A DNA stretch of 6,580 bases from Bacillota bacterium (GTDB lineage: Bacteria; Bacillota; Bacilli; Alicyclobacillales; SLC66), in the NCBI GenBank assembly GCA_021846145.1, contig JAJZCJ010000184.1:1-6580 (forward strand), written 5' to 3'. This document shows positions 1 through 6,205 of this stretch, in pieces; within the stretch, counting starts at the first letter, position 1, and the number at the start of each line of letters is the position of its first letter. Made by a program: the position numbers and the translations under genes. The notes beneath the pieces were generated by a model, which saw nothing but the letters and a program-made list of their open reading frames with translations, made no database searches and had not been told where the DNA came from.

Positions 1-1
1 G

Positions 2-574
2 CTGATTAGTGCATCAATGGCTGGCTATGCTTTTGCTAAATATCATTTTAAGTTATCTAAGCCGCTTTTTCAGCTCATTCTAGGAGCCCTAATGATTCCG
101 CCGCAAGTGACATTAATTCCTTTGTTCATCCTTGTCAGTCACCTTGGTCTTGTCAATACCTATTGGGCTATTATTTTGCCTGCGACAGTGAGTATTTTTG
201 GTGTTTATTTGATGCGGCAAACGTTCCTGTCCTTTCCCAATGAGCTTTTAGAGGCAGCACGCATTGATGGACTCAAAGAAGGCGGTATTTTTTGGCGAAT
301 TGTGATGCCGCTCTCACGACCTTCATTATCTGCGTTAGGAATCATTACTTTTCTGGCTTCTTGGACTAACTTGTTGTGGCCATTGGTTATTCTGAATGAT
401 TCTACTAGTTATACGATACCGGTTGCACTCAGCACGTTAATGGGCACACAGACGCAACCTAACTATGGAATGATTATGCTAGGAGCTTCTATCGCTACTA
501 TTCCCATGTTGATTTTGTTCTTGGCGCTGCGCAGAAACTTTATTTCTGGCATCATGAGTGGCTATAATCGGTAA
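2..574 (+). CDS. Sugar ABC transporter permease, MalG type (5' truncated by window edge)
   Basis: Inner-membrane permease subunit of a carbohydrate uptake ABC transporter (binding-protein-dependent transport family, CUT1/MalG-like). The reading frame is open from base 2, upstream of the ATG at 17. The text before that ATG (LISAS, then MAGYAFAK) is the usual internal family sequence, so the true start lies before the window; about 85-90 residues are missing if the protein has the usual 275-280. The EAA loop that contacts the ATPase is seen as LLEAARIDGLKEGG (EAA codons at 251-259) followed by IVMPLSRPSL. Four hydrophobic stretches are visible, and the C-terminus FISGIMSGYNR is family-like. The regulator starts 20 bases downstream, so the two are probably co-transcribed. 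The genes that follow suggest galactosides as substrate; that is inference from context, since permeases of this family do not reveal their sugar by sequence alone. Confidence 0.93.
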   Translation: MISASMAGYAFAKYHFKLSKPLFQLILGALMIPPQVTLIPLFILVSHLGLVNTYWAIILPATVSIFGVYLMRQTFLSFPNELLEAARIDGLKEGGIFWRIVMPLSRPSLSALGIITFLASWTNLLWPLVILNDSTSYTIPVALSTLMGTQTQPNYGMIMLGASIATIPMLILFLALRRNFISGIMSGYNR

Positions 575-594
575 AAAGTGGTGAGGTAAAATTT

Positions 595-1593
595 ATGGTG
601 ACAAGAAATGATATTGCAAAACGAGTAGGTGTATCTCCCTCTACTGTATCACGGGTGATTAACAATAATGGGTATGTTTCGTCAGACGTGCGGATGCGAA
701 TCATGAAAGCAGTCAATGAGTTGAACTACGTTCCCAATCGGATTGCCAATATGCTTCGCTCGCAAAAATCGTCACAGATTGCATGTGTGACGCATAGTAT
801 TGCCAATCCATTTTATAATGAAATTTTGCTAGGCATTGAGGAATCTGCGTACGATAATGGGTACTCATTTTCGCTGTTTAACGCCAATTTTGGACAATAT
901 GACTATAAGCGTGCCATTCGTGAATCCATGTTTGATGGACTCATCATCTTATCTCCAGCGGAACTGATGAAATTGATGAAATTCTCCCCGATACCAGAGG
1001 AACTACCAACTGTGGTCTATTGGGATTATGCAGGAGAGTCACCAATTTCCCATGTATTTATTGACATGAAACAAGCGATGGAGACAGCAGTGTCTTATTT
1101 GCTGCAAAATGGTCATCGGAAAATCTTGTTTCTTAGTTACGAATTCATATCACCAGATGAAAATCCACGTTTTCAAGGATATAAGCATGCATTGGATACT
1201 CATCGCCAAGTGCTAGATTCAAACATGGTCGTCATGTGTAAACGGTGGGATGATACGTTAGCTTCTGGATATGCGAAAATGAAGGAAATATTAAATAGTT
1301 CCGTATCTTTTACTGCTATCGCGGCCACCAATGATCTCTTGGCGATTGGTGCAATCAAAGCGCTGATTGAGGCTGGGATTCGTGTGCCGGAGGATGTATC
1401 AGTTACAGGGTTTGATGATGTAGATATATCGAGTTATATATCGCCATCGTTGACGACTGTGCACGTTCCTAAACGCCAGATTGGTCAGGGATTGATCAAT
1501 TTGTTGATGGATAAGTTGGATGGTAATTCAGCGAATAATAAATTGACGCTTCACACACAGCTTATGATTCGGGAGTCCGTTGCAAAGTTATGA
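595..1593 (+). CDS. LacI/GalR-family transcriptional regulator
   Basis: Sugar-responsive DNA-binding regulator of 332 residues, a normal full length. The N-terminal helix-turn-helix spans about residues 3-25 (DIAKRVGVSPSTVSRVINN, recognition helix around S14-N23). The hinge helix YVPNRIANMLRSQKS follows at about 45-59, with Leu54 at the place of the minor-groove-inserting leucine of LacI. Residues from about 60 to the end form the periplasmic-binding-protein-like effector domain, ending in the conserved VTGFDDVDISSYISPSLTTV segment and a short C-terminal tail. The ATG at 595 is preceded by GGTGAGG (580-586) with 8 bases of spacing, which supports this start. It sits between the transporter and the two glycosidases, so it probably controls this cluster in response to a galactoside or galactose. 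No operator palindrome was found in the short gaps around it; the operator probably lies at the operon promoter upstream of the window. Confidence 0.95.
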   Translation: MVTRNDIAKRVGVSPSTVSRVINNNGYVSSDVRMRIMKAVNELNYVPNRIANMLRSQKSSQIACVTHSIANPFYNEILLGIEESAYDNGYSFSLFNANFGQYDYKRAIRESMFDGLIILSPAELMKLMKFSPIPEELPTVVYWDYAGESPISHVFIDMKQAMETAVSYLLQNGHRKILFLSYEFISPDENPRFQGYKHALDTHRQVLDSNMVVMCKRWDDTLASGYAKMKEILNSSVSFTAIAATNDLLAIGAIKALIEAGIRVPEDVSVTGFDDVDISSYISPSLTTVHVPKRQIGQGLINLLMDKLDGNSANNKLTLHTQLMIRESVAKL

Positions 1594-1603
1594 TAAGGAA
1601 AAA

Positions 1604-1609
1604 GGGGTG
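1604..1609 (+). promoter_or_regulatory. Ribosome binding site that sets the GH2 start
   Basis: GGGGTG, 6 bases before the ATG at 1616, pairs with the 16S 3' end with one G:U wobble. It favours ATG 1616 over the in-frame TTG at 1580, which lies inside the regulator gene and has no such site. The motif lies largely in the loop of a weak A/T hairpin (AAAAAG 1599-1604 with CTTTTT 1610-1615). Confidence 0.7.
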
Positions 1610-1615
1610 CTTTTT

Positions 1616-3901
1616 ATGCATATGCAACGTCCTTACTTAGGGTATCGGAAAATATTTAATTTTAATCAAAATTGGCAGTTTTCGAGGTTGAGTAAAGAGT
1701 TTGATTTGGGAAACTTCAATGAGCAATCTTGGGATGCCATTACACTTCCCCATAGCAATGTGATTCTTCCACACAGTGATTTCGCTGTTTCAAGTTATCA
1801 ATTTCATTCTCTCTATCGAAAAACATTCAATATTGGTGAAAAATACATTGGCAATCGCATTCATCTCACCTTTGATGGAGCCATGACAGTGGCAGAGGTA
1901 TACATTAATCAGCAAAAAGTGGGCACTCATAAAGGTGGATACACCTCATTTATCTTAGATATTACAGAGTTCGTCATTTTTGGTCATGATAATGAAGTGC
2001 TTGTGCATCTTGACTCGACTTCACATGCGGATATTCCTCCTGAAGGCAATGAGGTGGATTACTTGCTTTTCGGGGGGATCTATCGTTCTGTTTTCTTAGC
2101 GGTGGTATCTCCTTTGCGAATTGACGACATCTATCTGTATACAGAACAACTGACAGATACCATTGCCAGAGTAAAAGGTGAACTGATTTTGCGTAATGAT
2201 ACTGATCATGGTAAGGACGCCACAGTGGAACTGAGGCTAGAATCACGTAGTGGGAATCTACATCATCTTTCTTTGCCGAGTCTACATGTGCCAGCGTGTG
2301 GACAAGCGTCAATGATGATCGATATGGCGATAGCAGACCCAAAACCATGGTCTTTAGAAGATCCGCACCTGTATCAGGTACGAGTAGTCATGCATTCAAC
2401 AGATGCTGCTGTTTATCGGGATGATGTTCAGTTTGATTTCGGTATTCGTACGATCTCGGTACAGGCGGGCTATCTGCTAGTAAATAGTCAACGTGTGAAA
2501 TTGTTGGGACTGAATCGCCATCAAATGTTTCCCTATATTGGCAATGCGGCGCCTAAGCGTTTACAACGGAAAGATGCTGAAATTCTGAAAAATGAATTAG
2601 GTGTAAATTATGTGCGAACATCTCATTATCCTCAGGATCCGGTATTTCTTGATGCTTGTGACGAATTGGGACTACTTGTTTTTACTGAATTGCCCGGTTG
2701 GCAACACATTGGTGACAGTGAGTGGCAGAAATTAGCGCTTGAACATCTGCACGATATGATCATGCGGGATCGCAACCATACCTGCGTATTTATGTGGGGT
2801 GTGCGTATTAATGAATCACCTGATAATCAAGATTTTTATCACAAAAGTAACGCTTTGGCCAAGGCACTCGACCCCCATCGCCTGACCGGAGGAGTGCGTA
2901 ATTTTAGGGACAGCGAATGGCTAGAGGATGTGTTTACATATAATGATTTTTCCATGGGTGTTTTGCCAACAGCGCATTCCCCGCAGCTTGTGACTGAATT
3001 TGCAGGACACATGTACCCCGCCAAATCAAGTGATGAAGAAAATAGGTTACTCAAGCATGCGCTTTATCACGCGGGCATCATTAATGAAGTGTTAGGCAGA
3101 GAAGATATTATCGGTGCATCTGGTTGGTGTGCGTTTGACTATAACACAGATAGTAATTTTGGATCGGGAAGTAACGTGTGTTTTCATGGTGTCATGGATA
3201 TGTTTCGGAAACCAAAATTTGCAGGTCATTTTTATAAAAGTCAACTGTCCCCAGATCAGCAACTGGTTTTGGAATTTGCAAGCTATGTGGTTCATGGGAG
3301 TCCGGAACATACTGAAATCATCGCGCAAGACAATGTGCATAAAGAATTCTATCCTAAAGACTTGGTTGCACCGCTTATTCTATTTTCAAATTGTGATGAA
3401 GTGGAACTGTTCGTAAATGGAGAATCTCTCGGCAGGAGAACACCGCTGTTTGAGGAATACCCCCATTTGGTGCATCCCCCTTTTCGCTTTGAACAACGTC
3501 CCTATAAATTTGTAGGTGAATATCGGGCCATCGGATATAGAGATGGTAAGTCTGTGATTATCAAGGAACTGCAGACTCCAAAGGGGGTAACGCAGTTGGA
3601 ATTAATAATCGATCACGAACAACTTGATGCTGATGGATCCGATATGACGCAACTGACGGTTTTCGGTCTTGATCAAAATGGAACATTTACCCCATATGCC
3701 AATCGCGTAATTCAGTTTCAGATTACCGGCCCAGGAGAGTTGGTCGGGGAGAATCCGGTCGCTCTTGAGGGGGGGCGCATAGCGGTATTTGTCAAATCGA
3801 AACATACGCCAGGGATCATTCAGGTGACGGCGCATGCACAAGGAGTAAATGCACAGTCAGTGACGGTGCGGGTGGTTCCCGCCAATGACCCAGTGATCTA
3901 A
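1616..3901 (+). CDS. Glycoside hydrolase family 2 protein, probable beta-galactosidase
   Basis: Cytoplasmic retaining glycosidase of 761 residues that probably releases terminal beta-linked galactose. Domains, numbered from ATG 1616: an N-terminal jelly-roll sugar-binding domain (about 10-170, with GTHKGGY at 103-109), an Ig-like domain (about 171-285, ending FGIR at 275-278), a TIM barrel (about 286-570), and C-terminal beta domains (DUF4982-like from about 586, LFSNCDEVELFVNGESLG, then an Ig-like end from about 660). Within the barrel, GLNRH is at 298-302 and RTSHYP at 334-339. The acid/base is expected at Glu400 (WGVRINES) and the nucleophile at Glu461 (LVTEFAGHMYP). No signal peptide is seen. 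The frame remains open back to TTG 1580, but ATG 1616 has the ribosome site and begins 22 bases after the regulator stop. Family membership is secure. Beta-galactosidase is the best guess because of the alpha-galactosidase neighbour; a beta-glucuronidase or arabinopyranosidase activity cannot be ruled out by reading. Confidence 0.93.
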   Translation: MHMQRPYLGYRKIFNFNQNWQFSRLSKEFDLGNFNEQSWDAITLPHSNVILPHSDFAVSSYQFHSLYRKTFNIGEKYIGNRIHLTFDGAMTVAEVYINQQKVGTHKGGYTSFILDITEFVIFGHDNEVLVHLDSTSHADIPPEGNEVDYLLFGGIYRSVFLAVVSPLRIDDIYLYTEQLTDTIARVKGELILRNDTDHGKDATVELRLESRSGNLHHLSLPSLHVPACGQASMMIDMAIADPKPWSLEDPHLYQVRVVMHSTDAAVYRDDVQFDFGIRTISVQAGYLLVNSQRVKLLGLNRHQMFPYIGNAAPKRLQRKDAEILKNELGVNYVRTSHYPQDPVFLDACDELGLLVFTELPGWQHIGDSEWQKLALEHLHDMIMRDRNHTCVFMWGVRINESPDNQDFYHKSNALAKALDPHRLTGGVRNFRDSEWLEDVFTYNDFSMGVLPTAHSPQLVTEFAGHMYPAKSSDEENRLLKHALYHAGIINEVLGREDIIGASGWCAFDYNTDSNFGSGSNVCFHGVMDMFRKPKFAGHFYKSQLSPDQQLVLEFASYVVHGSPEHTEIIAQDNVHKEFYPKDLVAPLILFSNCDEVELFVNGESLGRRTPLFEEYPHLVHPPFRFEQRPYKFVGEYRAIGYRDGKSVIIKELQTPKGVTQLELIIDHEQLDADGSDMTQLTVFGLDQNGTFTPYANRVIQFQITGPGELVGENPVALEGGRIAVFVKSKHTPGIIQVTAHAQGVNAQSVTVRVVPANDPVI

Positions 3902-3903
3902 AC

Positions 3904-3912
3904 AGGAGGAGG
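3904..3912 (+). promoter_or_regulatory. Overlapping Shine-Dalgarno of the alpha-galactosidase gene
   Basis: AGGAGGAGG contains two overlapping perfect AGGAGG cores (3904-3909 and 3907-3912). It touches the ATG at 3913, giving spacing of only 0-3 bases, and lies 12-15 bases before the ATG at 3925. Neither spacing is ideal, so the start is decided by protein alignment instead. Confidence 0.7.
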
Positions 3913-3924
3913 ATGCTACAACAA

Positions 3925-6111
3925 ATGGGTATTATGGTTGATGATAAACAGATGATTTTTCACCTGCAAGCTCACGATGCAAGTTATGTGATACAGGTGT
4001 TGCCATCTAATCACCTGGCACACTTGTATTGGGGGAAGCGTTTGCACAACGTGCATATACTGTTACCATTACCCCTCCCTGAGCGTCCTTTTTCGACCCA
4101 ATTGGATCAACCCGGTTCCTATCTATCACTAGACACATTGGCTCAGGAGTATCCTGCGTATGGACATACTGATTTTCGATCACCTGCTTATGAGGTAAGA
4201 CTTGAAAATGGCACCAGTGTGTCAGAACTGAAATATCTTAGCCATCGTCTGTATCATGGGAAAAAATCGCTTATTGGGCTACCTGCTACCTATGTCGAGC
4301 AAGATGAAGCAGCAGATTCGCTGGAAATTGATCTGCTGGATGCGGTTCTGTCGCTGCAGGTCACCTTGGTCTATACGGTGTTTAACGAATTGAATGTGAT
4401 CGCTCGTTCCGTACGGTTTTTTAATGCTGGAGAAACGCCCATTCAATTAGAGAGAGTGATGTCACTCAGTATGGATTTTGCATCGTCGCACTATGAGTTT
4501 CTTCATCTCCCGGGTGCCTGGGGACGGGAACGGGCGATTTCAAAAACAATTTTGCGTGCGGGCATTCAATCCGTGGAAAGCCGTCGTGGGGCGAGCAGTC
4601 ATCAGCACAATCCTTTTTTTGCTTTGTTAGAAAAGGACGCAACTGAGACAAATGGTGAGGTATTTGGTTATAGCCTTATTTATAGCGGTAACTTTCTGGC
4701 ACTTGCTGAGGTCGATCAATTCCAGACTGTGCGTGTGCAATTAGGTATTAATCCATTCGAATTTGCTTGGTTATTGGAAGCGGGGGACACGTTTCAGACT
4801 CCCGAAGCGGTCATGGTCTATGCAGATGATGGACTTGGCGGTATGTCCCGCACTTTCCATGAACTGTGGCGTCATCACTTGGTGCGTGGGGTATACCGTG
4901 ATCGAGTGCGACCGATTCTCATGAACAATTGGGAAGCTACCTACTTTGACTTTCATGCTGATCAGCTTTTGTCACTGGCAAAGCTGGGTGCGAATATGGG
5001 CATTGAATTATTTGTGCTTGATGATGGTTGGTTTGGAGATCGCCATGATGATAAACGTTCCCTAGGAGATTGGTATGTAAACAGAAACAAGTTCCCCAAG
5101 GGACTAGCTGATTTTGTAAATGAGATTGAAAAGATGGAGATGGGGTTCGGGTTGTGGATGGAACCTGAGATGGTCTCTCCGGACAGTGAACTGTATCGCG
5201 CCCATCCAGATTGGTGTTTGCATGTGCCAGATCACTCCCGATCCCTCGGTCGCCATCAACTGGTGCTGGATTTGACACGCCGTGAAGTAGTGGATTATTT
5301 GCATCAACGGTTGCATGAGATTTTGTCTAGCGCACCCATTCGTTATGTAAAATGGGATATGAATCGACACATGACAGAAATTAGCAGCCCGTTGCTGTCG
5401 CCAGCGCGTCAGCGTGAAACGGCGCATCGGTATATACTTGGGTTATACGCATTGATGGAAAGTATAACGAGTGATTTTCCTCATATTCTTTTTGAAAGTT
5501 GTTCAGGTGGAGGCGGTCGTTTTGATCCCGGTATGTTGTTTTACATGCCCCAGACTTGGACGAGTGACAATACTGATGCGATATCTAGACTGTTCATTCA
5601 ATATGGTACGAGTTTGGTATATCCAGCAATCACAATGGGTGCACATGTATCTGCTACCCCCAATCATCAGACTGGGCGCGTCACCAATATTGCGACAAGA
5701 GGGCATGTCGCCATGTCCGGTAATTTAGGCTATGAATTAGATCTCGCCCAATTGACAGAAAAGGATGTAGATGTGGTTCGCGAGCAGGTGCAATATTATA
5801 AGGAGATTCGGCCTATCGTACAGTTTGGCCACTTGTTCAGGTTGATTAATCCTTATCAAAGTAACGTTGCTGCATGGATGTATGTCCATCCTGATCAATT
5901 GGAGGCGGTGGTGTTTTATATTCAAATTTTATCAGTACCCAACCCACCTACTTCACGACTGCGTTTAAAAGGGTTAAATGCATCATATACTTACCAACTC
6001 GTGGATACTACGAATCAATATGGTGGGGATGAACTAATGAATGTCGGCTTGCTGGTTCCGCACTTATTTGGTGATTTCCTCAGTGTGATATGGCGATTGA
6101 CCGCTAGATAA
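3925..6111 (+). CDS. Alpha-galactosidase, glycoside hydrolase family 36
   Basis: Retaining alpha-galactosidase of 728 residues that hydrolyses alpha-1,6-galactosides such as melibiose, raffinose and stachyose in the cytoplasm; no signal peptide is seen. Layout: N-terminal beta-supersandwich (about 1-330), TIM barrel (about 331-630), C-terminal beta domain to the end. Numbered from ATG 3925, the nucleophile is Asp478 (YVKWDMNR) and the acid/base Asp548 (TWTSDNTDA). Other sugar-site residues are Trp336 (NNWEATYFDF), Asp366-Asp367 (VLDDGWFG), Trp411, Arg443, Lys476, Cys526 and Gly528 (SCSGGGGRFD). As I recall the Geobacillus stearothermophilus AgaA/AgaB literature, these positions and the length of about 729 are the same there, so I chose 3925 over the ATG at 3913, which would add four residues. 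The gene lies 23 bases after the GH2 stop and is the last of the operon before the terminator. Family tetramers are usual; position 355 is Gly. Confidence 0.96.
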   Translation: MGIMVDDKQMIFHLQAHDASYVIQVLPSNHLAHLYWGKRLHNVHILLPLPLPERPFSTQLDQPGSYLSLDTLAQEYPAYGHTDFRSPAYEVRLENGTSVSELKYLSHRLYHGKKSLIGLPATYVEQDEAADSLEIDLLDAVLSLQVTLVYTVFNELNVIARSVRFFNAGETPIQLERVMSLSMDFASSHYEFLHLPGAWGRERAISKTILRAGIQSVESRRGASSHQHNPFFALLEKDATETNGEVFGYSLIYSGNFLALAEVDQFQTVRVQLGINPFEFAWLLEAGDTFQTPEAVMVYADDGLGGMSRTFHELWRHHLVRGVYRDRVRPILMNNWEATYFDFHADQLLSLAKLGANMGIELFVLDDGWFGDRHDDKRSLGDWYVNRNKFPKGLADFVNEIEKMEMGFGLWMEPEMVSPDSELYRAHPDWCLHVPDHSRSLGRHQLVLDLTRREVVDYLHQRLHEILSSAPIRYVKWDMNRHMTEISSPLLSPARQRETAHRYILGLYALMESITSDFPHILFESCSGGGGRFDPGMLFYMPQTWTSDNTDAISRLFIQYGTSLVYPAITMGAHVSATPNHQTGRVTNIATRGHVAMSGNLGYELDLAQLTEKDVDVVREQVQYYKEIRPIVQFGHLFRLINPYQSNVAAWMYVHPDQLEAVVFYIQILSVPNPPTSRLRLKGLNASYTYQLVDTTNQYGGDELMNVGLLVPHLFGDFLSVIWRLTAR

Positions 6112-6125
6112 TCTAATGGTACATT
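6097..6125 (+). promoter_or_regulatory. Possible sigma-A promoter at the end of the alpha-galactosidase gene
   Basis: TTGACC (6097-6102) and TACATT (6120-6125) are separated by 17 bases, with a TG one base before the -10 (extended -10). Matches are 5 of 6 and 4 of 6. It would start transcription near 6132, right at the base of the terminator hairpin, which makes it an odd promoter for the exporter. It may be a chance match. Confidence 0.22.
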
Positions 6126-6205
6126 TGTTATTTGAAGGGGTATATCGTAGAGACGGTATGCCTTTTTCTTTTGGGGGTGCACTTTCTATATGTTTACAGT
6201 ATTAA
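6116..6205 (+). other. Candidate 29-codon leader ORF spanning the terminator
   Basis: An open frame from ATG 6116 to TAA 6203-6205 begins MVHLLFEGVYRR and ends SICLQY. It starts 4 bases after the alpha-galactosidase stop and overlaps the first 16 bases of the exporter gene in another frame. Both hairpin arms lie inside it. There is no recognisable Shine-Dalgarno, so translation would depend on reinitiation by ribosomes finishing the upstream gene. A short open frame of this size can occur by chance. Its position is the only argument for function: leader peptides upstream of the B. subtilis bmrCD exporter act by attenuation. I do not recognise the peptide. Confidence 0.27.
6134..6172 (+). terminator. 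Intrinsic terminator after the galactoside operon
   Basis: AAGGGGTATATCG (6135-6147) pairs with CGGTATGCCTTTT (6154-6166) as a continuous 13-base-pair stem including four G:U pairs, with a six-base loop TAGAGA. The right arm runs directly into a T-rich tail, TTTTTCTTTT (6163-6172). It ends 22 bases or so after the alpha-galactosidase stop begins to clear, which fits an operon terminator. It also lies only 17 bases before the exporter start codon, with the exporter's GGGGGTG ribosome site beginning at 6173, so it may double as an attenuator for that gene. Confidence 0.82.

Noticed and set aside
570..591. Direct repeat GGTAAAA in the gap between permease and regulator.
   Set aside because: Seven A-rich bases repeated once, overlapping a stop codon and a ribosome site, is not beyond chance.
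1420..1445. ATATATCG repeated around 1424 and 1437 with partial dyad symmetry.
   Set aside because: It encodes the conserved DISSYISPS segment of LacI-family proteins; repetition follows from the similar codons.
1580..1615. Upstream TTG start for the GH2 gene, overlapping the regulator by 14 bases.
   Set aside because: TTG has no ribosome site, and the 12 added residues do not look like family sequence; ATG 1616 has GGGGTG at good spacing.
1658..1673. AATTTT-AATC-AAAATT inverted repeat in the first codons of GH2, considered as a LacI-type operator.
   Set aside because: It is made only of A/T arms, lacks the central CG typical of LacI-family operators and lies inside coding sequence.
1974..2348. 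Minus-strand open frame of 124 codons opposite the GH2 gene.
   Set aside because: It lies wholly antisense to a conserved enzyme, has no ribosome site context and its translation shows no recognisable domain; the same applies to the other minus-strand frames at 2839-3340, 3602-3841, 4466-5427 and 5503-5925.
2825..2860. Possible CcpA cre-like match around AGTAACGCTTTG in the GH2 gene.
   Set aside because: Too many departures from the consensus, and it is deep inside coding sequence far from any promoter.
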